Of a DNA stretch of 36,413 bases, positions 7,848-16,076 are shown piece by piece. The position numbers and the translations under genes are program-made. How positions within the stretch are numbered: the first letter of the stretch is position 1; every line of letters starts with the position of its first letter. This DNA is from Pantoea rodasii (lineage in GTDB: Bacteria > Pseudomonadota > Gammaproteobacteria > Enterobacterales > Enterobacteriaceae), in the NCBI RefSeq assembly GCF_002095465.1, contig NZ_MLFP01000024.1:1-36413 (forward strand). The letters are read 5' to 3'. The notes beneath the pieces were generated by a model that was not told the DNA's origin, searched no databases, and saw only the letters and a list, made by a program, of their open reading frames with translations.

Positions 7848-7902
7848 TTTGTGTTTTTTGAAAAAATAAAGCAAGGGGAAATTACGGTGTGACTTGCCTC
7901 CC

Positions 7903-8053
7903 GCTGATGCGGGTGATCGATGACATTAATCAAAGCGGCACAGGAAAACTGTGGTTTGCCGGACAAGGGATTCGAAAGCCCTGGGCGATGAAGCGCGAGA
8001 TGTTGTCCCCGGCCTATACCACACGATATGCGGATCTGCCGGTAGCGAAGTAA
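7903..8053 (+). repeat. umuC: Direct repeat copy 2 (displaced umuC 3' end)
   Basis: The second copy of the last 151 bp of umuC. It encodes the same C-terminal residues from VIDDINQSGTG to the PVAK end, with one Gln-to-Arg change and TAA instead of TGA. It has no start codon or upstream coding sequence, so it is a remnant marking the right boundary of the islet and probably the original end of umuC. Confidence 0.9.
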
Positions 8054-8225
8054 GGGCGGACACCCCAGATAAGCGTGGAGGTATTTGGGCGAAAAAAACG
8101 ACCCATTTTAGATGCGCAGCCAATTTGATGATTTTAATTTTTGTTGATGGCTGATTTAGTGAAAATCAGCGATAAGATAATCCAGCAAGAAACCAGGAAT
8201 TACCCGTATTTTAAGTAAGGACTGT

Positions 8226-8243
8226 AAAAAGCCGGGCTTTTTT
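8226..8243 (+). terminator. Compact intrinsic terminator
   Basis: AAAAAGC and GCTTTTT pair around a 3-nt loop, followed by a run of T. It lies downstream of umuC copy 2 and before the next gene. Before the islet inserted it would have been the umuDC terminator. Confidence 0.6.
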
Positions 8244-8280
8244 GCTTTAATTATCAAGTGTGGAACGATGAGAGGACAGC

Positions 8281-8542
8281 ATGACAAAAGCCTATATAAC
8301 AAAATATGCATTAACCCGAGGTATCTACATCGCAGAGGGTGAACTCAAAAATGATGGCGAACTATTTGTGCAGCGTCGCGATCGCGAGTACAACTTCGAG
8401 CAGTTCTTTAAGAAAAAAGAGTTTCAGTTAACCGAAGAAGAGGCACTGGCGCGCGCAGATAAAATGCGCTCGGTGCAACTTAAAAAAACTGGCGAAGGAA
8501 TATCAAAAGCTCAGTGAGCTGGAATTCACCATCAAAGCATAA
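8281..8542 (+). CDS. Small unknown protein, probable frameshift near the 3' end
   Basis: As read, a 78-residue protein ending at 8517. It starts MTKAYITKYALTRGIYIAEG after GAGAGGA, with a 5-nt gap to ATG. At 8482-8488 there is a run of seven A. If one is removed, the frame continues as LKKLAKEYQKLSELEFTIKA and stops at 8542 (86 residues), which gives the EEALARADKMR ... KKL..EYQKLS.LEF ending I associate with a family of short phage- and plasmid-like enterobacterial proteins. An insertion error is therefore likely. Function unknown. Confidence 0.65.
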
Positions 8543-8681
8543 TGCTGAGTGCGTGAATTTGTTCTAATTCACTGATTACTAATGGTTCTGATATTGCGAT
8601 GGGCACTGAAAGAAAAATGTTAAGATTTCGAAAAAATAATGAAATCCCATTTCATAACCTGGCCAGAAAGTGATGTGAAGC

Positions 8682-8703
8682 GCCGCCTGCGGGCGGTTTT
8701 TTT
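8682..8703 (+). terminator. Intrinsic terminator
   Basis: CCGCC and GGCGG form a short GC-rich stem followed by seven T (8697-8703). It lies about 140 bp after the small gene at 8281 and probably ends its transcript. The remaining bases between 8543 and 8853 show no gene. Confidence 0.75.
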
Positions 8704-8853
8704 ATTTGCTCGCTGATCGAAAATCATGCGTTACGGCGAAGAAATAGAGCAGATGCATGAGGATAGCGAAGCGGCGAAAGGTTCTGCCGATTATGTTAAT
8801 CCAATAACATAGGTTACTGTAATAAAATGGACCAATAATAAACAGAGGTTCGC

Positions 8854-9165
8854 GTGCGCGACAACGAAATCGATATCCATTATTACGCCACCGAGATCCG
8901 GAAATTAGCAGCGGCTCATCAGGCCGGAGAAACACTGAGCGATGTGAAAACCAGAGTGGATCTTCTTATTCAACAAATGAAAGAGACCCTTGGCAGTGAT
9001 AAAGCCTGGCAGGCCAAAAATTGGGAAGCGCTGTTAAACCAGCTGAATATCTATTTGACCAACAAGGTCGATCCGAAGTGGATGACGGTGATTTCCCATG
9101 CCAAATTCCGGATTAAAAGCCGCCGCCAAACCGCGATCTATTCGCGAAAACACTTTAAGCAATAA
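8854..9165 (+). CDS. Hypothetical 103-residue protein
   Basis: A helical, charged protein beginning at a GTG (MRDNEIDIHYYATEIRKLAA), with AGAGG 5 nt upstream. The middle is predicted to be coiled (TLSDVKTRVDLLIQQMKETL) and the end is basic (KFRIKSRRQTAIYSRKHFKQ), which could suit nucleic-acid contact. I do not recognise the family. It stands alone, with a terminator before it and convergent yeiH after it. Confidence 0.6.
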   Translation: MRDNEIDIHYYATEIRKLAAAHQAGETLSDVKTRVDLLIQQMKETLGSDKAWQAKNWEALLNQLNIYLTNKVDPKWMTVISHAKFRIKSRRQTAIYSRKHFKQ

Positions 9166-9170
9166 GGCGA

Positions 9171-9194
9171 TTTGCCGCCCGGTTGGGCGGCAAA
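9171..9194. terminator. Hairpin between convergent genes
   Basis: TTTGCCGCCC and GGGCGGCAAA form a perfect 10-bp stem with loop GGTT. It sits between the 103-residue gene and yeiH, which converge here. There is no separate U-tract beyond the stem on either strand, although the stem itself ends in U/A pairs, so termination is likely but not certain. Confidence 0.55.
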
Positions 9195-9201
9195 AAATAG
9201 A

Positions 9202-10260
9202 TTATCCCAGCCAATGATGGACGGCGAGGTTAATCGCGCCGCCACCGACAATCAGCCAGATAAACAACATCAGGCCCAATAGCAGTGGTCGAAGGCCGGC
9301 TCTTCTTAACTGGCTAATATGCGTGGTAAGGCCGAGTGCCGCCATCGCCATGGCCAGTAACACGTTATCCAGTTGATTAATCACCGCAATCGCCGAAGCG
9401 GGAACCCAGTGCGCGGAATTGAACAGCGCCACCGCAATAAACGCCAGGGCAAACCACGGGAACGTAATACGCTGCTTTTCACCGTGGGTGACGGGTGAAC
9501 CACGACGCATCATCACACCGATCACCACCAGGAACGGTGCCAGCATCATCACGCGCAACATCTTGGCGATCACCGCCGCATTCTCGGTTTCCGGGCTGAT
9601 GGCGTGCCCAGCCGCCACCACCTGCGCCACTTCATGCATGGTCGAACCGGTATAAACACCAAATTCGCTCAGGCTGAGCCCCGGCAATAGCGGAGAAAGG
9701 CTATGCCAGATGGCGGGATAGAGAAAAATCGCCAGGGTACCGAAGATCACCACGGTGGCCACGGCGACCGCCACTTTAGAGGACTCCGCTTTAATCACCG
9801 GTTCCGTCGCCAGCACTGCCGCTGCACCGCAAATGCTGCTGCCCGCGCCAATCAACCACGCGGTTTCACGATCCAGTTTCAATATCTTGCGTCCCAGCCA
9901 GCAGGCGAGGGCGAAGGTGCTGGTAAGCATCAGCACATCAATCACCACACCGCTGACTCCGACATCCAGCACCTGCTGAAAAGTGAGACGGAAGCCATAA
10001 AGGATAATGCCGAGACGCAGCAGTTTCTGTTTGGCAAACTGCACGCCGGCATCGCACTGACCGTGCACTGTCGGGTAGAGCGTATTCCCGAGAATAATCC
10101 CGCCGATGATGGCCAGCGTCAACGCACCTAATCCCAGCTGTGCGACTGAGGGCAGATTGGCGAGCCATGCGGTTGCCAGCGCAATCACCGCCGTAAGCAG
10201 CAAACCGGGCGCAAAGTGCGCGATGCCGTGTGAATGTTTTTGAATTGAGATATCAGCCAT
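9202..10260 (-). CDS. yeiH: YeiH/UPF0324 family putative sulfate exporter
   Basis: A 352-residue inner-membrane protein of about ten helices (E. coli YeiH 349). Family landmarks are visible: LRLGIILYGFRLTFQQVLDVG, GAGSSICGAAAVLATEPVI, YPAIWHSLSP and STMHEVAQVVAAGHAI. These proteins are annotated as possible sulfate or anion exporters, but the substrate is not firmly established. The ATG at 10260 has GGAGG about 7 nt upstream. The usual divergent LysR neighbour (YeiE) is not here; the next gene upstream is a GNAT acetyltransferase on the same strand. Confidence 0.9.
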   Translation of the reverse strand: MADISIQKHSHGIAHFAPGLLLTAVIALATAWLANLPSVAQLGLGALTLAIIGGIILGNTLYPTVHGQCDAGVQFAKQKLLRLGIILYGFRLTFQQVLDVGVSGVVIDVLMLTSTFALACWLGRKILKLDRETAWLIGAGSSICGAAAVLATEPVIKAESSKVAVAVATVVIFGTLAIFLYPAIWHSLSPLLPGLSLSEFGVYTGSTMHEVAQVVAAGHAISPETENAAVIAKMLRVMMLAPFLVVIGVMMRRGSPVTHGEKQRITFPWFALAFIAVALFNSAHWVPASAIAVINQLDNVLLAMAMAALGLTTHISQLRRAGLRPLLLGLMLFIWLIVGGGAINLAVHHWLG

Positions 10261-10417
10261 AACGCCTCCTGTGTTGCCGTTATGATGCGGAGGAATGGCT
10301 TAAAAGAAAAACTGATTATATCGTTAGAACTAACCTGAATAAGTGGTAAAGGCGGGGCGATATGCAGAGAAGCAGGTGAGGGCGCAGCGAAATCGGTGTT
10401 CGCGACGCCTTATCGGG

Positions 10418-10930
10418 TTAAATCACCATACCCAGAATCTGCAGAGTGCTCTGCTGCGAGGCGGTGACAAACGGGATATCTTTGATGTGCTGCATGCCAA
10501 ACGCTTCCCAAAACTTACGTGCACGCACGTTTTCCGCCATCACTTCCAGCCACATGTAACCTTCTTGCTTGTCACGGGCTTCATTAATGATGCTTTCAAA
10601 CATGATTTTGCCGAAGTTTTTGCCGGTTTGATCCGGATTGAGGTAAAGCTTGTTGAGCATTGCGCCGGTCATGCCGGAATCCGGCACCGGGGTATTCCAG
10701 GTCACTTTAGCGAAGCCCACCGGGTGGTCAGTCTCCGCGATAAGCCAGCTTTCGTTTGCCGCGGCCAGGCTGCTGTTTAGCTCCGCAAGGCCATACTCCT
10801 TGTCGATAAACGCATCCATCTCGTCGGTGGAAACCCACATATGTTTGAAATGCGCGCTATAGGTCATACGTCCCAGCTGATGGAGCAGTTCCGCATCTTC
10901 GGGCTGAGCCTTGCGTATAGTGAAATTCAT
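10418..10930 (-). CDS. GNAT-family N-acetyltransferase
   Basis: A 170-residue acetyltransferase. The GNAT fold runs from MNFTIRKAQPEDAELLHQLG, through WLIAETDHPVGFAKVTW and the acetyl-CoA loop LNKLYLNPDQTGKNFGKIMF (Q/R-x-x-G-x-G/A pattern), to WLEVMAENVRARKFWEAFGM. The start at 10930 has AGGA 8 nt upstream; in-frame ATGs at 10939 and 10951 are alternatives. The acetyl acceptor is unknown. A separate downstream unit follows; the 97-residue gene lies upstream on the same strand. Confidence 0.85.
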   Translation of the reverse strand: MNFTIRKAQPEDAELLHQLGRMTYSAHFKHMWVSTDEMDAFIDKEYGLAELNSSLAAANESWLIAETDHPVGFAKVTWNTPVPDSGMTGAMLNKLYLNPDQTGKNFGKIMFESIINEARDKQEGYMWLEVMAENVRARKFWEAFGMQHIKDIPFVTASQQSTLQILGMVI

Positions 10931-11005
10931 GTCAGACATCCTGTTATGCATCCTTGTTAATGATCGTGCAGGCGAGCGTTGTTATCGCTGTCTTTTCCGT
11001 CGTCA

Positions 11006-11299
11006 TTACAATCCCAGACGCATACCTTCGGCGCGTTTTGCGGTGTCGTAGACGTACTGCAGCATAGGTTCTAAATCGGCATCCGGTCCGGCGCTGATGA
11101 TTTTAGCGCGCAGCCATTCAATCTCACTGGTGATATCAGGATGGAAAATGGTGTTGTTCTGTGCGTTGCGTAGCCATTTCAGCAAAAAATTATTCTTGCC
11201 GCGTACGCCGCCAGATTTGCGGGATTTTGCATTGATTTTCAGCGCAACCAGAATGCAGTAATAGAAGTGAACGCGCTGACTGTAGCTCTGAGGGATCAT
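11006..11299 (-). CDS. Hypothetical 97-residue protein
   Basis: A soluble-looking protein with an ordered end (DITSEIEWLRAKIISAGPDA, then MLQYVYDTAKRAEGMRLG) that reads as genuine coding sequence. The ATG at 11299 has GGGTGA about 8 nt upstream. I do not recognise the family. It is 75 bp upstream of the GNAT gene on the same strand, so the two could be cotranscribed. Confidence 0.55.
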   Translation of the reverse strand: MIPQSYSQRVHFYYCILVALKINAKSRKSGGVRGKNNFLLKWLRNAQNNTIFHPDITSEIEWLRAKIISAGPDADLEPMLQYVYDTAKRAEGMRLGL

Positions 11300-11648
11300 C
11301 GGCAGTCACCCGCCATGACATCGCTAAAGTGTGAACTTGATCGGATTTTCATCGTCCTGAATGCCTGCCTGAAAGCGCCAAACGACGCAGATAGGGCCTT
11401 TTTCGGCCTTTTTTCCGCCTTAAATTGCGCGGTAGACGCACCATAAGCCAATCGGCGGCGCGGATGCAAGTCAGGAAAATCTGGGAAATGCGGTGCATCA
11501 TCAGAAAGATCTTTCGACCTCCAATTCCTCATCAGCAAAAGCGAAGCGTGTTAAAAGGAAGGGTAGGATTTTTTTAGCGCTGAAAGTCTCAAAACAGCCG
11601 CTTTTCTTCGCCATAAACCCGCTGCGCCTGGCAAAATTGTGATCTCCG

Positions 11649-11659
11649 TCTACACTTAA
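11649..11659 (+). promoter_or_regulatory. Sigma-S (RpoS)-type extended -10 of otsBA
   Basis: TCTACACTTAA matches the RpoS-preferred extended -10 consensus KCTAYRCTTAA at every position. No good -35 hexamer stands upstream, which is normal for RpoS. It lies about 175 bp before otsB, whose E. coli homologue is RpoS-dependent and osmotically induced. The rest of 11300-11834 holds no gene I can support. Confidence 0.65.
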
Positions 11660-11834
11660 CGCTGACGATGTTCGCAGTCAGGTTGATGTGTTGGCAATAA
11701 AGTAGTGAGTTTGTGGAGTGTTACCCAGCGAAATACCCTGTTCTCGACCCAACCTCCTCGCCCCCAGTCTTTGGACTGAAAACACCCAGCCTGACTTCGA
11801 ACATCCTGTTACAGCCCAGAAAACAGGAGGAGAT

Positions 11835-12622
11835 GTGACCCCTGCGGTTAATCAGAACAGCACTTTGCCGTCACTCAGCGGCGGTCTTTATGCCTTCTTT
11901 TTGATGTCGACGGCACGCTAGCCGCGATTCAGTCGCAGCCCGAGTCGGTTTCGATCCCCGCATCGGTGCGCCAGCATCTACAACAAATCTCCAATCTGAG
12001 TCATGGCGCACTGGCGCTGGTCTCAGGCCGTCCGATTGCGCAACTCGATGCGCTGGTTGCGCCACTGGAAGCGCCCGCAGCCGGGGTGCACGGTGCGGAA
12101 CGCCGCGATGCCCGTGGTCGCGTGCACCGGGAGACGTTGCCGGGAGACGTTGCGCAAACCCTGCAAACCGAACTGCAGCAAACGCTTGACCAATGGCCCG
12201 GCACGCTGCTGGAAGTCAAAGGTATGGCGTTTGCGCTGCACTATCGCAACGCGCCAGAATACGAAAAATCCATCATGCAATTGGCGGAAGATGCCGTGGC
12301 GCGCTTTCCTGCGCTGGCATTGCAGCCGGGAAAATGCGTGGTCGAGCTGAAACCGCAGGGCATCGATAAAGGTGCTGCGGTACGCGAGTTTATGCAAGAA
12401 GCCCCGTTTATTGGCCGTATTCCGGTCTTCGTGGGTGACGATCTGACAGATGAAAAAGGATTTCTCGCCGTGAACGCCATGCAGGGCATTTCTGTAAAGG
12501 TCGGAGAAGGCGCTAGCCATGCGCACTACCGTCTCGACAGCGTGGATGCGGTATGGCACTGGCTGTCGCAACTATTATTACAACTAGAACATGACATCGT
12601 CGGTAAGGAGTCAAGGTTATGA
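11835..12622 (+). pseudogene. otsB: Trehalose-6-phosphate phosphatase OtsB, one frameshift
   Basis: Converts trehalose 6-phosphate to trehalose, the second step of osmoprotectant synthesis. The start is a GTG at 11835 just after AGGAGG. With one T restored in the T-run at 11898-11902, the frame reads YAFFFDVDGTLAAIQSQPE, giving the HAD nucleophile motif DxDGT, and continues with ALVSGRPIAQLD, GVHGAERRD, KGMAFALHYR, and GDDLTDEKGF near the end. The restored length is 262 residues (E. coli 266). Without the T, only a 218-residue fragment lacking the catalytic Asp pair could be made from 11966. The otsA start overlaps the stop by 4 nt. Confidence 0.88.
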
Positions 12623-14055
12623 GTCGTTTAGTCGTCGTATCTAACCGTATCGCTATTCCAGATGGGACTAGCGCCAGCGCAGGCGGTCTTGCGGTGGGTA
12701 TTCTGGATGCGCTGCGGACTACCGGAGGCTTGTGGTTTGGCTGGAACGGAGAAATCAGCGAATATACCGGTCAGGAAGAAGAGGAACTCTCGCAGGTCGA
12801 GCATGATGGCATTACCTATGCGTCCCTTCCGCTCAACCAGAACGATTACGATCAGTATTACTGCCAGTTCTCCAATACGGTGATTTGGCCTGCTTTTCAC
12901 TACCGTCTCGATTTAGTGCAATACCAGCGTGAAGCCTGGGAAGGTTACTGCCGGGTGAACACCTTACTGGCTCAGCGCTTAAAACCGCTGCTGCAACCAG
13001 ACGATATTTTGTGGATCCATGATTACCATCTGCTGCCGTTTGCCGCCGAGTTGCGCAAGCTGGGCATCAATAACCGCATCGGATTCTTTCTGCATATCCC
13101 GTTCCCCACGCCGGAAATCTTCAATGCGCTGCCACCGCATCAGGATTTGCTGGAGATGCTGTGCGACTATGACTTACTGGGTTTCCAGACAGAATCCGAT
13201 CGCGTGGCCTTCCTTGATAGCCTGAGCCAGCTGACGCAGTTGCAGAATAAAGGTGAGAAAAAGCACCGCGCCTTTGGCAATACCTTCATGACGGAGGTGT
13301 ATCCGATTGGCATTGAGCCGGACAGCATCAAAGAGATGGCGGAAGGGCACCTGCCACCGAAAATGGCCGCGATGAAACGTGAGCTGGGCGATTTGCAGAA
13401 TATCATCGCCAGTGAGCGGCTGGATTATTCCAAAGGACTGCCGGAACGTTTTCTCGCTTACGAGGCGCTGCTGGAGAATTTCCCACAGCACCGCGGCAAT
13501 ATCCGTTATTCACAAATCGCACCGACTTCACGGGGTGATGTGCAAGCCTATCAGGACATTCGTCACCAGCTGGAGACGGAAGCCGGGCGCATCAACGGTA
13601 AATACGGCACGCTGGGATGGACGCCGCTGTTCTATCTCAATCAGCACTTCGATCGCCGTCTATTGATGAAAATTTTCCGCTTAACCGATGTCGGGCTGGT
13701 GACGCCATTACGCGATGGGATGAATTTGGTCGCCAAAGAGTACGTTGCTGCGCAGGATCCGGATGACCCAGGCGTTCTGGTGCTGTCGCGCTTTGCCGGG
13801 GCCGCCAATGAACTGACGTCGGCGCTCATCGTCAATCCTTACGATCGTGATGAAGTGGCCGCTGCACTCGATAGAGCGCTTACCATGCCACGCACGGAGC
13901 GTATCTCGCGCTATAACGACATGATGGCGGTGTTGCGCAAACAGGATATTACTCAGTGGCGTGAGAGCTTCCTGCAAGATTTGAACTCATTACCCGCACG
14001 CAGTGCCGATCATGGCACGGAGAACAAGGTCGCGACCTTTCCCAAGTTAGCGTAA
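12619..14055 (+). CDS. otsA: Trehalose-6-phosphate synthase OtsA
   Basis: Joins UDP-glucose and glucose 6-phosphate to give trehalose 6-phosphate (GT20, GT-B fold). It is 478 residues against 474 in E. coli and intact. Motifs seen: SNRIAIP and GGLAVG at the N-terminus (UDP-glucose loop), DDILWIHDYHLLPFAAELR, RIGFFLHIPFPTPEIF, ASERLDYSKGLPERF (phosphate-binding Arg/Lys region) and LRDGMNLVAKEYVAAQ. It overlaps otsB by ATGA, so the two should be cotranscribed from the upstream RpoS-type promoter. No clear terminator follows. Confidence 0.96.
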   Translation: MSRLVVVSNRIAIPDGTSASAGGLAVGILDALRTTGGLWFGWNGEISEYTGQEEEELSQVEHDGITYASLPLNQNDYDQYYCQFSNTVIWPAFHYRLDLVQYQREAWEGYCRVNTLLAQRLKPLLQPDDILWIHDYHLLPFAAELRKLGINNRIGFFLHIPFPTPEIFNALPPHQDLLEMLCDYDLLGFQTESDRVAFLDSLSQLTQLQNKGEKKHRAFGNTFMTEVYPIGIEPDSIKEMAEGHLPPKMAAMKRELGDLQNIIASERLDYSKGLPERFLAYEALLENFPQHRGNIRYSQIAPTSRGDVQAYQDIRHQLETEAGRINGKYGTLGWTPLFYLNQHFDRRLLMKIFRLTDVGLVTPLRDGMNLVAKEYVAAQDPDDPGVLVLSRFAGAANELTSALIVNPYDRDEVAAALDRALTMPRTERISRYNDMMAVLRKQDITQWRESFLQDLNSLPARSADHGTENKVATFPKLA

Positions 14056-14686
14056 CCCCAACGTCAGGTGCGCAGTGATGCGCACCGTTTCCACATTCCA
14101 GCCTAAACCCGCGAAATCGTTTTCATTTCCTTATGCCCTAACTCCCTGACGGCACAATCAAAAAAGCACATTTTGGTTAAAATCTGCGCAATCAGACCGG
14201 AAAAAAGCCTTTTTTTCATGCTGACCCTAAAGATTCGGCTGGTCATGCCGATAGTTCTCTTACATCAATACGTAAAATCGCCAATTCATTCATATCCCTA
14301 ATGTAACGCTCTGTTACATCCACTGCCGTTGACTAAACACTCCCTACAAAGCCCTAACAGTTCCCAGGCGTGCTACGCCCAGTCTTCACGCTTAGCGATC
14401 GGCCTGGTAGTAGTGCCTTTCAGCAATATTCCCTATAAGTGATTAATTTAGAAGCAAATAATTTCCTCTTAAATTAGCATTTTCCACTGCCTTTTGGCTA
14501 AGAAGTGGTTGCATGTGCCTACCTAAAGCCAACGAAACAGATAAAAGATCGCATTGTCATGACAATCCTCCGCACAGGCTAAAGTGGCCGATTTTAAAGT
14601 GAAATATTAGCGAAACAATTCAAATTCGCTCAAAAAACGCACAACAGAAAAGCAATTCTGAAGCATCCAGGAAAAAATTTGCCTTA

Positions 14687-14710
14687 AAAGTGTGACGTAG
14701 ATCACACTTT
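14687..14710. promoter_or_regulatory. CRP-cAMP binding site of flhDC
   Basis: AAAGTGTGA and TCACACTTT are perfect inverted arms around a 6-bp spacer (14696-14701), containing the ideal TGTGA-N6-TCACA core. The centre is 14698.5, about 70 bp upstream of the inferred start site, the activating position known for E. coli flhDC. Confidence 0.9.
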
Positions 14711-14773
14711 ATCTAAAATTTCGCTCCACTCACGTTGTATGTCGATATCAGACGATATAGATTTGCCTTGTTT

Positions 14774-14787
14774 TCGGATTAGTCTTA
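14774..14787. promoter_or_regulatory. Candidate RcsAB box in the flhDC leader
   Basis: TCGGATTAGTCTTA, read on the minus strand as TAAGACTAATCCGA, matches 11 of 14 positions of the RcsAB consensus TAAGAATATTCCTA. If transcription starts near 14768-14770, the box falls just inside the transcript, which is where E. coli flhDC has its RcsAB box. Repression by the Rcs phosphorelay is inferred. Confidence 0.5.
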
Positions 14788-15016
14788 AAAAACTGTAAGC
14801 AGACGTCACGGAAGATGGTTACAACTCAAGCAAAGATTGGCCTGGAGTTTTGACTACTACTGATCAGTGTCCCGGCGGGAAGTGAAACAGTTCAGTACAC
14901 GTTGGCTTGTGCCTGATTATTTTTTGCCATCTTTAGATTTACCAACCAGCAGCCCGAACCATAGAAATTTAAATTCTGTGGCCGTATATGTGTCGCGTCT
15001 ATCAGGATGGAAAAAA

Positions 15017-15367
15017 ATGGGTACATCAGAATTACTAAAACATATATATGACATCAATCTGTCATATTTGCTGCTTGCTCAGCGTTTAATTAACCAGGAA
15101 AAAGCTTCAGCAATGTTTCGTTTAGGCATCGACGAATCGATGGCAGATACATTGTCGCAATTAACGTTACCTGAAATGGTAAAATTGGCGGAAACCAATC
15201 AACTGGTTTGCCAGTTCCGCTTTACCGACCACAACCATATTAATCGTTTGACGCAAGAATCACGCGTGGATGACTTGCAGCAAATCCACACCGGTATTTT
15301 ATTATCCAGCCGTTTGTTGCGCAGCGCGTCAAAAAATGACGTCTCTGCGAAGAAGAGGGCGGTGTAA
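15017..15367 (+). CDS. flhD: Flagellar master regulator FlhD
   Basis: A subunit of the FlhD4C2 activator at the top of the flagellar hierarchy. It is 116 residues, nearly identical to E. coli FlhD through TSELLKHIYDINLSYLLLAQ, LGIDESMADTLSQLTLPEMV and VDDLQQIHTGILLSSRLL. The start at 15017 (MGTSELL) follows AGGATGG at 15004-15010; an in-frame start at 14867 would add 50 non-conserved residues. Its stop overlaps flhC by one base. Control is through the long upstream region with CRP and Rcs sites. Confidence 0.96.
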   Translation: MGTSELLKHIYDINLSYLLLAQRLINQEKASAMFRLGIDESMADTLSQLTLPEMVKLAETNQLVCQFRFTDHNHINRLTQESRVDDLQQIHTGILLSSRLLRSASKNDVSAKKRAV

Positions 15368-15945
15368 TGACCGAAAAAAGTATTGTTCAGGAAGCGCGCG
15401 ACATTCAATTGGCCATGGAGCTGATTACGTTGGGCGCACGACTGCAAATGCTGGAAAGTGAAACCCAGCTGAGCCGTGGACGCCTGATTAAACTGTATAA
15501 AGAGCTGCGTGGTGCACCACCACCGAAAGGCATGCTGCCATTCTCAACAGATTGGTTCATGACCTGGGAACAAAATATTCACTCCTCTATGTTCTGTAAT
15601 GCCTGGCAGTTCCTGTTAAAAACCGGGTTGAACACAGGGGTTGAAGCGGTGATTAAAGCGTATCGTTTGTACCTTGAGCAGTGTCCGCAATCGGACGAGG
15701 GCCCGCTGTTGGCGCTAACGCGTGCATGGACCCTGGTGCGATTCGTTGAAAGTGGCATGCTGGAACTTTCTGACTGCAAATGCTGTGGTGGGAGCTTTAT
15801 TAACCACGCGCATCAGCCAGTAGGCAGCTTTGTTTGCAGCCTGTGCCAGCCGCCATCACGCGCCGTAAAAAGACGTAAACTTTCTGCAGATTCTGCCGAT
15901 ACCTTTCCACAACTGCTGGATGAACAGGTTAAACGCGCCGTTTAA
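15367..15945 (+). CDS. flhC: Flagellar master regulator FlhC
   Basis: The DNA-binding partner of FlhD; the hexamer activates class 2 flagellar promoters with sigma-70. It is 192 residues, matching E. coli FlhC, with the conserved zinc site in CKCCGGSF ... FVCSLCQPP (about residues 137-160). The start is the ATG whose first base is the last base of flhD. It is followed by a strong terminator (15972-16000), which separates the master operon from motAB-cheAW. Confidence 0.96.
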   Translation: MTEKSIVQEARDIQLAMELITLGARLQMLESETQLSRGRLIKLYKELRGAPPPKGMLPFSTDWFMTWEQNIHSSMFCNAWQFLLKTGLNTGVEAVIKAYRLYLEQCPQSDEGPLLALTRAWTLVRFVESGMLELSDCKCCGGSFINHAHQPVGSFVCSLCQPPSRAVKRRKLSADSADTFPQLLDEQVKRAV

Positions 15946-15971
15946 GTTTGTTCGCATCGTGGAAAACATCC

Positions 15972-16000
15972 AGCAGCGGCTTAGCCCGCTGCTTTTTTTT
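15972..16000 (+). terminator. flhDC terminator
   Basis: AGCAGCGG and CCGCTGCT form an 8-bp GC-rich stem (15972-15979, 15986-15993) with a 6-nt loop and eight T after it. Confidence 0.9.
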
Positions 16001-16076
16001 GCCCACGATTTACGAATAACACCTGCGGCTCTCTGGCTTAACTTCCACCCACACGTTACGGACGTAAGGAATTTTT

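Larger units (their letters stand above)
5673..7902. mobile_element. Putative genomic islet inserted at the umuC 3' end
   Basis: A 2.2-kb block between the two copies of the umuC end. It holds three minus-strand genes (PP2C phosphatase, nucleotidyltransferase, winged-helix regulator) and an operator dyad, and it is visibly richer in A and T than the flanking genes. The bracketing repeat, in which one copy keeps the umuC reading frame ending while the other is displaced, is what site-specific insertion or homologous cassette gain at a gene end would leave. No integrase, transposase or short inverted termini are visible, so the mechanism and mobility are inferred. Confidence 0.6.
14056..15016 (+). 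promoter_or_regulatory. Long control region upstream of flhDC
   Basis: A 961-bp AT-rich stretch without a supported gene. In E. coli, uspC lies between otsBA and flhDC, and it is absent here. The last 330 bp hold the CRP site (14687-14710), a possible -10 TATAGA (14756-14761) and a candidate RcsAB box (14774-14787), followed by a leader of about 250 nt before flhD. A long multi-input leader is typical for flhDC. Confidence 0.7.

Noticed and set aside
8054..8090. Bases after umuC copy 2 that look somewhat like an insertion-sequence end
   Set aside because: No inverted terminus, target duplication or transposase remnant could be shown.
7926..8154. Reading frames on both strands across umuC copy 2
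   Set aside because: They are other frames of the duplicated umuC tail.
8150..8170. Hairpin GCTGATTT / AAATCAGC
   Set aside because: An 8-bp stem without a U-tract or nearby gene end that needs it; the compact terminator at 8226 is a better candidate.
11296..11538. 80-codon minus-strand frame just upstream of the 97-residue gene
   Set aside because: The ATGA overlap is suggestive, but the sequence is arginine/alanine-rich without recognisable structure and has no clear ribosome-binding site. I leave it unannotated.
16001..16076. Expected sigma-28 promoter of motA
   Set aside because: No TAAA-N15-GCCGATAA-like pair with acceptable match was found; GCCCACGA at 16001 is too weak.
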